From: Azorinus chamasolen
Lineage: Eukaryota > Mollusca > Bivalvia > Cardiida > Solecurtidae
Direction: 5' to 3'
DNA: 64,000 bases
Assembly: GCA_963576725.1 (NCBI GenBank)
Contig: OY755240.1
Location: 14,562,378-14,626,377, forward strand
Position numbers and translations under genes: made by a program. Of this stretch, positions 32,141-42,319 are shown one piece after another. Numbering within the stretch: the first letter of the stretch is position 1; every line of letters starts with the position of its first letter. The notes under the pieces were generated by a model. The model saw nothing but the letters and a program-made list of their open reading frames with translations. It was not told the DNA's origin and searched no databases.

Positions 32141-34023
32141 TATAATGCCCCAAAAATGTGTAAAGAAAGAGCGACAGGGAGAAAGAAAGAATGAGAGAGA
32201 ATCATAGATAAGGAATGATAGACAGAAATAATAACAAAGAAATGTACATGACAGACAAATGATTAAGCATGGGAGTGGGTGAAATAATGGAGGAGTGAAT
32301 TGTATTTGAGAGAATGTGCAGTGATAAAAGGGTAGTTTTAGAGAAAACTTGTTTTATAAATGAAATGTATATGATATTTTTCCATAATTTGTTAATATCC
32401 TGATCATATTAGAATGTATACCTTTCTTCAAACTTTGGGGAAATATGTAGGAATGTAACATATGTTAGTGTTGATTGCTTTTCCTTTTAAGTAACTATTG
32501 GGCTATTGTGTAAAAGGCTTGCCTGTTGAAAGCTGCTAATTATAATAACAACATTGTAACTTAAGCACCTGACTTTTAGTCTCCATGCTGGACACTTTAA
32601 TTACCTACAGTTAAAAGTGTTAATAGGTTGGCTTGGAAATAGGGTTGATAGTGTTAACATGCTATCACCTTGTTTTCATGAAACTTCACACTTCTAGATT
32701 GTGGACATTTTAAGTAAATGCCACAATGGACTCGGTATGCTTAAAAGGAAAGTAATACTCAAATAGGAATTTGACATCTGTTGAGCAGATTTGGGATATA
32801 AACCCGAGCAATTTCAATGTACAGCATAATATACTGTACAAGAAGAAATAAACGAACAAGAAATTGAACTCGGGACCTCTGCTCTTTTCAGGTATGTTAA
32901 ATATAATTATGTTATCTTCTTTTCTAATAATGTACCTACATTGTGATATGTTTGTTACCAATCTAATGATTGGAAATTGTATCATTTGTAGCAGAATTGT
33001 AACTAGCGTTGCTGCAGTTTTCAATAAGTATCTGAAATACTGTATTTGCTGTAATTTATATCAAAATTATAGCTAATATGGGAGAAGCCTGATATTTTAC
33101 TAAATAAACTTTGGCTGGACTCGGATACATGTTATCACTAAATTGGTGATACAGAAAATCAAATGGAAGTTTGCTCATGTTCAAAATTGTAAAACTGCTA
33201 CATTTATAAATTTGCTACACTTATCCCATGGATTATGTAAATATGTTTGATCAGGATTATCTGTAACTTTAAATTAATCCTTAAACTGGTTTTATATATG
33301 TCTCATTCATCTGAGCCTACAGGCTCCTGTAAACTGATAGAGGAATACAGAGTAGACCTAGACCAGAAGCCACTCAAAGAGTCCTGGTTTGGGTCAGCAC
33401 TGTTTGCAGAGTTGTTCTATTGTCGAATATAGTTCAGCTACAATTACTGGTTTTGTAATAGACAGGGACATACAGAGTAGACCTAGACCAGAGGGCTGTA
33501 TGAATAGCTATCTGGCTAGGGTCTGCACTATATGCATGATTGTGCATTACTTAGTCATCTGAATCTATATGATATGCTGAACGTATTTCATATGGTAGAT
33601 TAGTTTTAAAATGACATTTATTTTTGTCTAGTAAAGCATATACTGTTTTAGGTTCAGATTAGTATTAGGTACTAAGTACTTTTGGTTAATAGAAATGCAT
33701 GTTTGTTTCTATGTAAATCATGGATGAAGGAATCAAGTATTTAAATCCATTTAAGTCTGCGAGCGTTGTCTGTGTCAACCTCTCGCATGTTTAAGTGAGT
33801 CTTTACCTTTTCTGTTAATTCCCCATTTAAAAGCAGATACTGTTAACCCTTCATCTTTGGTTTAAATTATGCAATTGATTTGATTAGATAATATACTGTA
33901 CAAGAAGAAATAAACGAACAAGAAATTGAACTCGGGACCTCTGCTCTTTTCAGCTCGCCCCTCGTAACACTTATAAGTCACACACACATAAGCTTCTAAG
34001 GGACCGTGAATCGACGGCATCAA
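32141..34023 (+). repeat. 5' LTR of the gypsy element
   Basis: Starts TATAATGCCCC and ends GGCATCAA; the ends are not TG...CA. It contains AATAAA words (for example at about 33102), a 66-bp direct duplication (32826-32891 and 33888-33953), and two degenerate host-like hairpin modules near 33345-33420 and 33475-33535 (CAGAGTAGACCTAGACCAGA). At 1883 bp it is long for the group. Reading frames inside it are shadows repeated in the 3' LTR. Confidence 0.9.
32826..33953 (+). other. 66-bp direct repeats bounding an intron-like GT...AG segment
   Basis: The words at 32826-32891 and 33888-33953 are identical by eye (both start ATAATATACTG and end CTCTTTTCAG). The first is followed by GTATGTT, a good donor. 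The second ends with a pyrimidine-rich acceptor. Removal of 32892-33953 (1062 nt) would leave exactly one 66-bp copy. The same arrangement is at 43005-44132 in the 3' LTR. Confidence 0.75.
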
Positions 34024-34027
34024 ACCG

Positions 34028-34045
34028 TGGTGGAGTAGTCAACGA
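34028..34045 (+). promoter_or_regulatory. Candidate tRNA primer-binding site
   Basis: TGGTGGAGTAGTC begins 4 nt after the LTR and just upstream of the gag ATG at 34049. A TGG start is expected for a site complementary to a tRNA CCA end. I could not assign the tRNA. Confidence 0.45.
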
Positions 34046-34048
34046 TCC

Positions 34049-34999
34049 ATGACAACGCCAAGAAATAGGTACTACCTTAGAAGCATCCAAGATTCGGACT
34101 CTGAGACATCGGACGGTGAGGAACAGCCAACTGAGTACTGCTCACTAGACGACTCAATCAATCTAAGTGACATAAGTGATTCCGAGACAGAGACATCAAT
34201 GGCCAATCTTGTTAAGCTTAGTGCCTTTACGGGTGGAAATGGTGAAAAGGCGTCAGCATGGTTGTCCGAGTTCGAGGCATTTATAGCACTGAACAAGGTG
34301 CATAATGACCTCAGAGCAAGTACCCTGCCCTTCTACTTGGACGGAAAAGCTAAAGTGTGGTACAGGTCTCTCAATGAGGAGACCAAGACAAACTTTGACC
34401 TCCTCAAGGAAGCACTACAAACCAGGTTCAATGGAGATGATGGACTAGGCTTTGATTTTGCCATTTGGGCCCTGCATAAGCTGCCCCATGAGTCCGTAGA
34501 CGACTACTTCATGAGGGTCCAAACTTTCTCGGCAGAACAGTACCCATCATCGTTTCTGGTCAACGCAGCAATGCGGGGACTTACTGAGGACCTCCAGAGA
34601 ATTGTTATGCCACAAGGACTGACAACTCTGGAGGACCTGCGCAAGGCAACACTCCTTGCAGAAAGAACTTTAACAAATGCTGGACCAAGGGTAAATACCG
34701 TTCGACCAACAGAAATGGATGATATCAGGGGTCAACTGGCTGACCTGGCGAAACGGATGGACCAGTGCATGAGCCCGAGACATCCTGAGGAAGAGAAAAG
34801 GCCACAGCGACGGATGGAAGGACCCAGACGTCCAAACTATGCAAGAAGCTACGCCTGCAGGAATTGTAGAGGTATGGTTCCTCATTCTCTTAAACAATGT
34901 CCAGCATTTAATAAGCAATGTACTTATTGTAGGCGCCCCCATCATACTGAAGCAGTATGTGAAATTAAAGAGAGAGAAAGGGGTTTAGGTAACCAATAG
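34049..34999 (+). CDS. gag: Gag polyprotein of the gypsy element
   Basis: 316 residues from ATG at 34049 to TAG at 34997. The N-terminus is acidic and Ser-rich. A Ty3/gypsy capsid-type (retrotrans_gag-like) region follows, with LPFYLDGKAKVWYRSL around residues 90-110 and LHKLPHESVDDYFMRV further on. Two zinc knuckles lie at the C-terminus: Cys270, Cys273, His279, Cys284 (one extra spacer residue), then a canonical CX2CX4HX4C at Cys291, Cys294, His299, Cys304. It packages the element RNA. The frame continues without any further stop into pol, so the UAG is probably suppressed to give Gag-Pol. Confidence 0.92.
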   Translation: MTTPRNRYYLRSIQDSDSETSDGEEQPTEYCSLDDSINLSDISDSETETSMANLVKLSAFTGGNGEKASAWLSEFEAFIALNKVHNDLRASTLPFYLDGKAKVWYRSLNEETKTNFDLLKEALQTRFNGDDGLGFDFAIWALHKLPHESVDDYFMRVQTFSAEQYPSSFLVNAAMRGLTEDLQRIVMPQGLTTLEDLRKATLLAERTLTNAGPRVNTVRPTEMDDIRGQLADLAKRMDQCMSPRHPEEEKRPQRRMEGPRRPNYARSYACRNCRGMVPHSLKQCPAFNKQCTYCRRPHHTEAVCEIKERERGLGNQ

Positions 35000-35020
35000 G
35001 GGTGCGAGCCTGTCCGTAAG
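34997..35020 (+). promoter_or_regulatory. In-frame UAG readthrough site between gag and pol
   Basis: Context CAA-TAG-GGG-TGC. The gag and pol frames are the same. The seven codons after the UAG are open and reach the first Met of pol at 35021. A G directly after UAG resembles the gammaretroviral readthrough context. Reinitiation at 35021 is the alternative. Confidence 0.6.
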
Positions 35021-38000
35021 ATGAAGCCATCTGCGGATAGGCAAAGCAATGAAAAGTTAGCAGACTCGGCAACTGGGTCTAACTCAAATTCAAAGCTTAA
35101 GGCTAAAATTAGAGTTGATAAAGTGTTAGAAAGACAAAATCAAAAATCTTCTGCCAATAAATCACATAGTGCTCAATCTGTTAAGACTTCTGCCATAAGA
35201 GATTCTAAACCAAAGTTAAACTTAAAGCAGTCAAAAACACAGAGTAGTTTTAAAAATTCACAAAAAGCAGAAAATACGATTACGGTAGCTACATCTTTGA
35301 CAAGAAATTTGATAAATGTAAAAATATTTGACAAAAATGTTCAGGTTCTCGTAGACTCTGGAGCAAGTATCAGCTGCCTAGACAGAGGCATGTTTGAAAA
35401 GTTAGCATCTAAAACTCAGTTCAAACTTGAACCTTCAACTCTGCGAAATGTGGTTGGTGTTGGTGGTGAAAGGCATTCAGTGCTAGGTGATGTTCATATT
35501 CCTGTAGTGATAGCAGGATTGAAAATCATTCAGAAATTTGCTGTCATTGGTGGGCTTCACCAGTCTGTAATTTTAGGCTTGGATTTCATGACTGAAAACC
35601 ATGTCAAAATTGACTTTCACAGCCGTTTGCTTTCCATTGGCGATGATATTGCTGTGGTTACTCTCAAATGTGATAGTAAATTTGGTTATGCTAGGCCTCG
35701 TGATAGGGTTACTATTTCGGCACATTCTGAAACAGTCATTCCTGTCAAGCTCTCAGGGGCTTACAAGAATGCAACCGTTTTGCTGGAACCTTCAGAAAAC
35801 CTTCAATCCATGATGATAGCAGGAGCAAGGTGCTTAGTATCACCAAACAAAAAGAAGGCATCTTTCAAAATTTTGAATCCAACTGACCAGGATATCACTC
35901 TGTCACCAACCACAGTTGTAGCAAACATAAACTTGGTAGATAATTCAAAAGTGTTTCCTTTTGGGCAAGAAAAACATGCGTCTGTGCAAAATGTAAATCT
36001 GACCGAGTGTCGTGCAGAACAACAGAAATCTGACTTGCAGTTCAATATAAATAGTTCAAATCTAACAGAATCTGAACGACAGAAACTTGAGAACTTTCTC
36101 CATCAGAATAGTGATGTTTTTGCTTCATCATTGTCAGAAATAGGAAAAACTGGTAATTTCAAACATAAAATTGACACTCTGCCAGGATCGGCTCCTGTTC
36201 ATTTACCACCTCATAGAGTAGATCCAATTAAAAAGAAGGAAATTGAACGCCAATGTTTGGAAATGAAAGAAGCTGGTCTGATTGTACAATCTGATTCGGT
36301 TTGGCATTCCCCAGTAGTTTTGGTCAAAAAGAAAGACAGTTCATGGAGGTTTGCTATTGATTTTAGGAAATTAAATAGTATAACTATCCCAATCTCTCAT
36401 CCATTACCTAGAGTTGAGGATGTCTTTGATGCTCTAGGGGAATCAAAAGCGAAAGTATTCTCTACTCTAGATTTAAACTCTGCATATTTCCAAATTGAGC
36501 TTGACCCTGAAACCAGACATAAGGCTAGTTTTGTCACACATGAAGGGGTTTTTGAATTTTTAAGGATGCCTTTCGGCCTTCGGAACGCTCCCCAAAGTTT
36601 CCAATTTTTGATGTCTGTTGTTCTCCGAGGGATGAACTGGAAATTCGTTCTATGTTACATAGACGATATTCTGGTTTTCAGTCCAGACTTTGAAACACAT
36701 TTGGAACATTTGGATGAAGTTTTTCAGAGGTTACGGGATGCAAATCTTACTTTAAAACCCACAAAATGCAACTTCGCATCTGACAAAATCATGTTTTTAG
36801 GTCATGTTATTTCGGCACAAGGTGTTCAGGTTGATGCGTCCAAAACAGAAAAGGTTCAAAATTTTCCGCAACCTAAAACTCAGAAAGAACTGAGAAGTTT
36901 CATGGGACTATGTAACTATTACAGACGTTTTGTGTTAGACTACTCTAAAATCTGTGTACCACTCAATAAGTTATTAAAGAAAGATGTCAGAAGAGTTTTC
37001 TCAGTCTCTGATTGGACTGATGAGTGTCAAACTGCATTTGACACATTGAAGCAAGCCTTAGTTAGCCCGCCAATATTGAAATTTCCAGACATGAATAAAC
37101 CATTCATCTTGACGACTGATGCAAGTGGCTCTGCAATTGGCTACATACTTGGTCAGCTGGATGAAGCTGGTAGAGAGACTGTAATTGCTTATGGCGGTAG
37201 AGCTCTAAGGCCTGAAGAGATGAAATGGGCTATCACAGAATTAGAGTGTCTAGCTGTTGTCAATGGGATAGAAGCATACAAACACTACCTGACATCTAAT
37301 AAATTTACAGTTTACACTGATCATTCAGCTCTGAACTATCTGTTTAGTAAGAAAGAACCAACTGGTAGACTATATCGTTGGGCTTTAAAACTTCAGGCAT
37401 ACAATATGGAAATCAAGCATAGGAAAGGCTCAGCTAATCAAAATGCAGATGCAATTTCTAGGATAGATTACTCAAGGTTAGGGTCCACTGGAAATGAATC
37501 AAATGCATCTGTACATGTAACCGAAACTGTCAAATTGTCAAATGCAAACTCTTGGGTAAACTCTGCAAGCCCTGCTAAGACTGAGGTAAAGGAAACCCCT
37601 GAGAACAATGTAGAACAGTCAAATATTGCAAAATCTTCAACTAAAGAGATCAGATCAAATACCTGTCATATTGTTGAAAATAAGTCTGAAGAATTTGTGC
37701 AGTTATTGGAACCAAATGAAGCTGTAGAAGTTGAATTAGATTTTTCTGATCCCCCGCAAGTTAATTTGGTTGCAGAAGATGACATTACTGCAAAACAAAG
37801 GGAATGTGACTATTGTATGGATTTCATAAATGCTTTGGAGAACAATGTCTTCCCAGATAATCTTGATAGGGCTAAGGTTATTTCAATTCAATGTGATAGT
37901 CAGTTCGTAACAAAATATGGGGTTCTGTATCATATTTACACTCCTAGGGCAAAACATTCAAAGGGTGTGAAAGATCCAGACAAAATGGTTTTTCAGGTTG

Positions 38001-39577
38001 TCGTTCCAGTTTCCTTAAGAAAGTCTGTCTTGGAAAACTATCATGACTGTCTAGCTGGGGGTGGACACTTTGGTGTCAAACGCACTTTCGCAGCCATTAG
38101 GGAAAAGTACTTTTGGCCCAAAATGTGGCAAGAGATAAATGATTATGTCAAATCTTGTCATGTTTGTCAGAAGTCAAAGGTAGATAGACGGGGAAATCGT
38201 GTCCCGTTGCACCCACTGCCTGTTGAAAGTAGATTCTCTCGGATCCATATTGACATACTATGTTCATTGCCTAAAACAAAAGAGGGTCATCAGTACATTC
38301 TTTTGATTGTTGACAGTTTCACAAAGTGGACTGAATGTTTTCCATTAAAGACACAAGAGGCTAAAGAAATAGCAGAAACACTGTATAATGAATTCATCAC
38401 TCGGTATGGAGCACCAAGAACAATAGTTAGTGACCGTGGTCGAAATTTCATGTCAAAATTAGTCAGTGCACTTTGTGAATTGTTTGAAATCAAAAGGCAT
38501 CACACAAGTAGCTACCACCCACAAACAAATGCAACAGTCGAACGAGCAAACAGTACACTGTTGCAGACTATTCGGTCTTATGTTAGTAAGGATCAAATGA
38601 ACTGGCCAAAACTTCTTCCCAGTATCATGATGGCATTTCGATCTACTCCAAACACAGAATCGACCGGTTTTAGTCCATATGAGATGGTGTTTGGATCACT
38701 AATGAATCTGCCTATTGATACTAGTCTTGTTCCGAAATCCACTCTGCCACAATCGGCACAACAGTACCTTCATGAATTGACAGGCAGATTAAAGATTGTC
38801 TCTGATTTGGCAAAATTCAATCAAGAATCCAAACAGACTCAGGCAAAAGAACGATATGATAAGAAATCTAAGGCACCAACTTTCAGGGTAGGAGATAGAG
38901 TCTGGCTTAAACAGGACATGATTCCCCTTGGCCAGTCATCAAAACTTACGAATAAGAGGAATGGACCATATGTCATTACAGAACTAGGCCCTTCCTTTAC
39001 TTACAAAATTAGGAATGTGGACTCTAACAAGGTTCATAAATCATTGGTAAATGCGTCAAGGCTGAAGCCTGTAATCCAGAGACAAGAAATGCCTGATCCG
39101 GCGATTGACAGACCAGAGAGACCGGATCCGGTAATTGAGAGGCAAGAGATGCCAAATCCTGCAATTGAGAGGCAAGAGATGCCAAATCCTGCAATTGAGA
39201 GGCAACAGATGCCAGATGCAGAAGAAATTCAAGGGGATGATCACATTCCCGAGCCAAATCCACAACCAAAGCCCCCTCTTCCAGAGAAAAATGAAGGTGA
39301 ACCAAATGATGCCCAAGAAGAAGAGCCAAAAGACAATGCTAATAATACCCAGAATGCCCCTTTGAATGATATGGGTTCTGGACGTATTATCCATGCAAGT
39401 CGGAAGGGTGGTGTTCAAAGGTTTAGGATTGAATTTACAAATGGGAACAAAGCATGGTATTATGAAAATCATATTCCTCCAGAACTAGTACAGTTGTATC
39501 TTCGTAAATACAACAGACATGGCAAGAAACGTAAACGCAAAACAAGACCTAAATTCCTTACTCCGTCAAACAATTAG
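35021..39577 (+). CDS. pol: Pol polyprotein: protease, reverse transcriptase, RNase H, integrase
   Basis: 1518 residues, intact. In order: a Lys/Ser-rich leader; an aspartic protease with DSGA at residues 112-115; reverse transcriptase with LDLNSAYFQIEL, MPFGLRNAPQSF and the YIDD catalytic box near residues 546-549; RNase H with TTDASGSAIGY near 697 and YTDHSALNYL; integrase with an HHCC zinc finger (from about residue 1007, ending CHVCQ), a DDE triad (HIDIL, IVSDRG, TVERAN near 1076, 1136 and 1172) and a GPY module (NKRNGPYVI). The C-terminal tail has imperfect 11-residue repeats (IERQEMPNPA) and a basic end (KKRKRKTRPK). All catalytic residues that I can identify are present. It replicates and integrates the element. 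Expected to be made by readthrough of the UAG at 34997. Confidence 0.95.
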   Translation: MKPSADRQSNEKLADSATGSNSNSKLKAKIRVDKVLERQNQKSSANKSHSAQSVKTSAIRDSKPKLNLKQSKTQSSFKNSQKAENTITVATSLTRNLINVKIFDKNVQVLVDSGASISCLDRGMFEKLASKTQFKLEPSTLRNVVGVGGERHSVLGDVHIPVVIAGLKIIQKFAVIGGLHQSVILGLDFMTENHVKIDFHSRLLSIGDDIAVVTLKCDSKFGYARPRDRVTISAHSETVIPVKLSGAYKNATVLLEPSENLQSMMIAGARCLVSPNKKKASFKILNPTDQDITLSPTTVVANINLVDNSKVFPFGQEKHASVQNVNLTECRAEQQKSDLQFNINSSNLTESERQKLENFLHQNSDVFASSLSEIGKTGNFKHKIDTLPGSAPVHLPPHRVDPIKKKEIERQCLEMKEAGLIVQSDSVWHSPVVLVKKKDSSWRFAIDFRKLNSITIPISHPLPRVEDVFDALGESKAKVFSTLDLNSAYFQIELDPETRHKASFVTHEGVFEFLRMPFGLRNAPQSFQFLMSVVLRGMNWKFVLCYIDDILVFSPDFETHLEHLDEVFQRLRDANLTLKPTKCNFASDKIMFLGHVISAQGVQVDASKTEKVQNFPQPKTQKELRSFMGLCNYYRRFVLDYSKICVPLNKLLKKDVRRVFSVSDWTDECQTAFDTLKQALVSPPILKFPDMNKPFILTTDASGSAIGYILGQLDEAGRETVIAYGGRALRPEEMKWAITELECLAVVNGIEAYKHYLTSNKFTVYTDHSALNYLFSKKEPTGRLYRWALKLQAYNMEIKHRKGSANQNADAISRIDYSRLGSTGNESNASVHVTETVKLSNANSWVNSASPAKTEVKETPENNVEQSNIAKSSTKEIRSNTCHIVENKSEEFVQLLEPNEAVEVELDFSDPPQVNLVAEDDITAKQRECDYCMDFINALENNVFPDNLDRAKVISIQCDSQFVTKYGVLYHIYTPRAKHSKGVKDPDKMVFQVVVPVSLRKSVLENYHDCLAGGGHFGVKRTFAAIREKYFWPKMWQEINDYVKSCHVCQKSKVDRRGNRVPLHPLPVESRFSRIHIDILCSLPKTKEGHQYILLIVDSFTKWTECFPLKTQEAKEIAETLYNEFITRYGAPRTIVSDRGRNFMSKLVSALCELFEIKRHHTSSYHPQTNATVERANSTLLQTIRSYVSKDQMNWPKLLPSIMMAFRSTPNTESTGFSPYEMVFGSLMNLPIDTSLVPKSTLPQSAQQYLHELTGRLKIVSDLAKFNQESKQTQAKERYDKKSKAPTFRVGDRVWLKQDMIPLGQSSKLTNKRNGPYVITELGPSFTYKIRNVDSNKVHKSLVNASRLKPVIQRQEMPDPAIDRPERPDPVIERQEMPNPAIERQEMPNPAIERQQMPDAEEIQGDDHIPEPNPQPKPPLPEKNEGEPNDAQEEEPKDNANNTQNAPLNDMGSGRIIHASRKGGVQRFRIEFTNGNKAWYYENHIPPELVQLYLRKYNRHGKKRKRKTRPKFLTPSNN

Positions 39578-39804
39578 ATTGATTGATAGTTAGTCACCTC
39601 CATGTTGTTGGTAAATCTGAACAAAAACCTACCTAGGATTCTATCCCTCTTAACCTGTTCTACCCATATTAGATATCAGCATTGAAACCTACGACTCCTT
39701 CAAGTCGTCTACTAGTGCTATTCTCCCTTCTTGCTTCCTTGCTGATATTTGAGCAAACTCCTTCTTTCTCTTCAGGGTTTCCAACTATACATTGTCTGTT
39801 TGGC

Positions 39805-42141
39805 ATGCTTATCTTCATCTTGGTTGTGGGTATGAGGGAAGGAACTAGGACTCAGCAAAGGATCAACTATGGAGTAGTTTTTCAACACACTAATGACCTG
39901 TACTTTGCCATGGATGATTGGTATCACACATTTGAGATATTTCTTCCAGAAGTAAATGAATTGCCATTGTTGCCAAACTGTAAATTGAACAATAATTCTT
40001 GCATGGTTATCTCGCATGTCTTGAACCATTTGAATGTACTCAGAACAGAAATGAACGCTAGGATCAATGACACATTAAACTCTATTTTCGAGCTCATTCC
40101 AGAGACTAGGGTACACAAATCCAGGAGTAAACGGTCACTCCTGCCTTTTATTGGGAAATTAAGTAGAGGGTTATTTGGCACCGCAACTATGGATGATGTC
40201 AACTTGTTGGCAACACACATGAATCGGTTAACGAAAATGAATATAGGCCTGACACAAGCACTCAGGCAGCATGAAGACCACCTCAGTTCATACATTAAGG
40301 GTGCAAACCATCGAATGGATAATCTAATGGCAGGAATTAAAGATAACATGCTTGCCATAAAATTCATTCAGACAGAATTATTCACAACTGAAATCAATAT
40401 AGATCAAACCATTGAATATATCATGGATATACTCATTGATCAAATCAAAACTGCAAATGAGATTAATAGTGAATTAACTGACCTGAAGTATGGTGTTCTA
40501 GAACTTTTAAATGAAAAGTTGTCTCCTCTTCTGATAGATGAGCAAACAATGCAGCAAACTGTGTATGACATTCAGAATATTCTGCAGACAAAATTTACTG
40601 GGTTTCATTTGGCTATCAGTAACATACAGGACATTTACTCAAAGACTAAGATTTTGTTTGTCAGGAATAATACCAGACTTTATGTTACATTAAAATTTCC
40701 GGTTTCCTATTTGCATAAACCTCTTCAGCTGTATAAGGTGCTGACCTTTCCGGTGCCCATTAACACTACTTCTGAACATGCTACCCAGCTCCTTGATCTT
40801 CCAAAATATTTTGCAATCACAAATGATCATCAACACTATTCTCAAGTTGAAGAATCAGTTTTAAGAGAATGCAGTGGTTCTGAAACAAAGACATGTTCAT
40901 CTAATATACCATTAATTCCAGTAACTGAAACGACATGTGTTTTAGCACTTTTTGCCAATGACAAGCACCAAGTGATTACCCAGTGTAACTTTAGGTTTCT
41001 TCACAATGCCATTGAACCAAAAATGATAGAGTTATCTCCTAATTCACTTGTATTGTACAGAAATCCTCTATTATCGGTCGAATGTGGTCATGAACATAAA
41101 ATGGTGGCTGGTTGTGACTTCTGTATTTTCCATCTGTCTTGCAGATGTTCATTATCAACAAATAAACAATACTTCATTCCACGCCTTGGTTCATGTCATA
41201 AGGAAATTGATAATTTTACAATTCTCCATCCCGTCAATCTTGCTCTGTTGCAGCACTTCTTTGATAATGAATTCGTCAGCAAAATCTTCGCTGATACTAC
41301 CTTTCAAAAACCTGTCAACATGACAGTTCCAGAGATGAAAATCTATCAGCATGAAATTTCCGATATAATTGCCTCTGATGCTAAAGCTCATCTAAATCTT
41401 TCCAAAATGGCTGAAGCAGCTAAAAAGGATGTATTAATATTCAAGTCTCTTACTGATCCATTGCTTTATAGACAAATTAAGCTGGAATCTGAATGGCCGA
41501 CAACTGAAAATATTATGACTTATTGTTCTCTTGTTGCCTCCTGCATCTTGACTGTTCTTCTTTTAATGATTATCATAAAAGTACGCAAATTAACAGTTGT
41601 AATAGCTACCTTGCAGAATGTTAAGAAATCAGAATCTCTGTTAACTGATATTCCATCATTCATTTACACAAGGCGACCACCTGCATCCATTGGTACCACT
41701 GAATCAGGACAAAACTTTAACTTCGCATTCGATCAAGCAAATTTTGTTATACTTTGCACAGTTTTGATATTTGTCTTGATTGCTATTTTGCATTATCTAT
41801 GTCGTCAGCACAAGTCAAAGCTTAGTCTAGAAATAACCAATGGTAAACAATGTATTTTGATTGACTTAGTTCAGTTGCCGGTGTGCTCTTCTCATTGCAA
41901 AGTCAAAGTGCCGTATGATATCAATAACATATCAGTCACAGGTTACTTGAGGCCTAAATTGCACGTTACCTGGCCCGATTTTGAAATTATAAATTTAATG
42001 ACAGATAAGTCCATCACAGTCAAAAACGAAATCTCTCTCTCTATTCTCATAGCATACAAAATTAGGTCCATTATAGCAAAACCATATGATGTTTACTTAT
42101 ACAAAATCAATCATGGTGTCATGATACCTTTACGACAATAA
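39805..42141 (+). CDS. env: Env-like glycoprotein, baculovirus F/errantivirus type
   Basis: The frame is open from before 39682, but the first true ATG is at 39805, giving 778 residues. A strong splice acceptor (pyrimidine tract ending TTCAG at 39775) lies just upstream, as expected for env made from a spliced RNA. Features: a short hydrophobic start; a furin-type RSKR site at about residues 107-110, followed by a hydrophobic fusion-peptide-like stretch; a helical region with heptad-like spacing; clustered cysteines; and two hydrophobic segments near the C-terminus (about 41510-41580 and 41740-41800). The RSKR-plus-fusion-peptide layout is that of F-type envelope proteins carried by errantiviruses. 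It is in a different frame from pol. No internal stop is present. A second membrane segment and a long C-terminal domain after it are unusual. Confidence 0.85.
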   Translation: MLIFILVVGMREGTRTQQRINYGVVFQHTNDLYFAMDDWYHTFEIFLPEVNELPLLPNCKLNNNSCMVISHVLNHLNVLRTEMNARINDTLNSIFELIPETRVHKSRSKRSLLPFIGKLSRGLFGTATMDDVNLLATHMNRLTKMNIGLTQALRQHEDHLSSYIKGANHRMDNLMAGIKDNMLAIKFIQTELFTTEINIDQTIEYIMDILIDQIKTANEINSELTDLKYGVLELLNEKLSPLLIDEQTMQQTVYDIQNILQTKFTGFHLAISNIQDIYSKTKILFVRNNTRLYVTLKFPVSYLHKPLQLYKVLTFPVPINTTSEHATQLLDLPKYFAITNDHQHYSQVEESVLRECSGSETKTCSSNIPLIPVTETTCVLALFANDKHQVITQCNFRFLHNAIEPKMIELSPNSLVLYRNPLLSVECGHEHKMVAGCDFCIFHLSCRCSLSTNKQYFIPRLGSCHKEIDNFTILHPVNLALLQHFFDNEFVSKIFADTTFQKPVNMTVPEMKIYQHEISDIIASDAKAHLNLSKMAEAAKKDVLIFKSLTDPLLYRQIKLESEWPTTENIMTYCSLVASCILTVLLLMIIIKVRKLTVVIATLQNVKKSESLLTDIPSFIYTRRPPASIGTTESGQNFNFAFDQANFVILCTVLIFVLIAILHYLCRQHKSKLSLEITNGKQCILIDLVQLPVCSSHCKVKVPYDINNISVTGYLRPKLHVTWPDFEIINLMTDKSITVKNEISLSILIAYKIRSIIAKPYDVYLYKINHGVMIPLRQ

Positions 42142-42319
42142 AGTCACCTATAAAGCTGGACATTGTGGATGGTTTGAGAAACCATATATCTGCTTTAATT
42201 TTGTACAATGTTGTATATATGTTACCTGTTACCTTGTTTTATATTTTTCATACGTTATGTATCAGCTCTCTAGAAAATTTCAAACTTTGGGGACCAAAGT
42301 CTCTAAACAAGGGGGAAAG
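42142..42319 (+). other. 3' internal region with polypurine tract
   Basis: Non-coding sequence after env ending in AAGGGGGAAAG directly before the 3' LTR. That is the expected polypurine tract priming plus-strand synthesis. Confidence 0.75.

Noticed and set aside
32710..33024. 104-codon minus-strand frame, repeated at 42889-43203
   Set aside because: Identical because it lies in both LTRs; no recognisable motif, so an LTR shadow.
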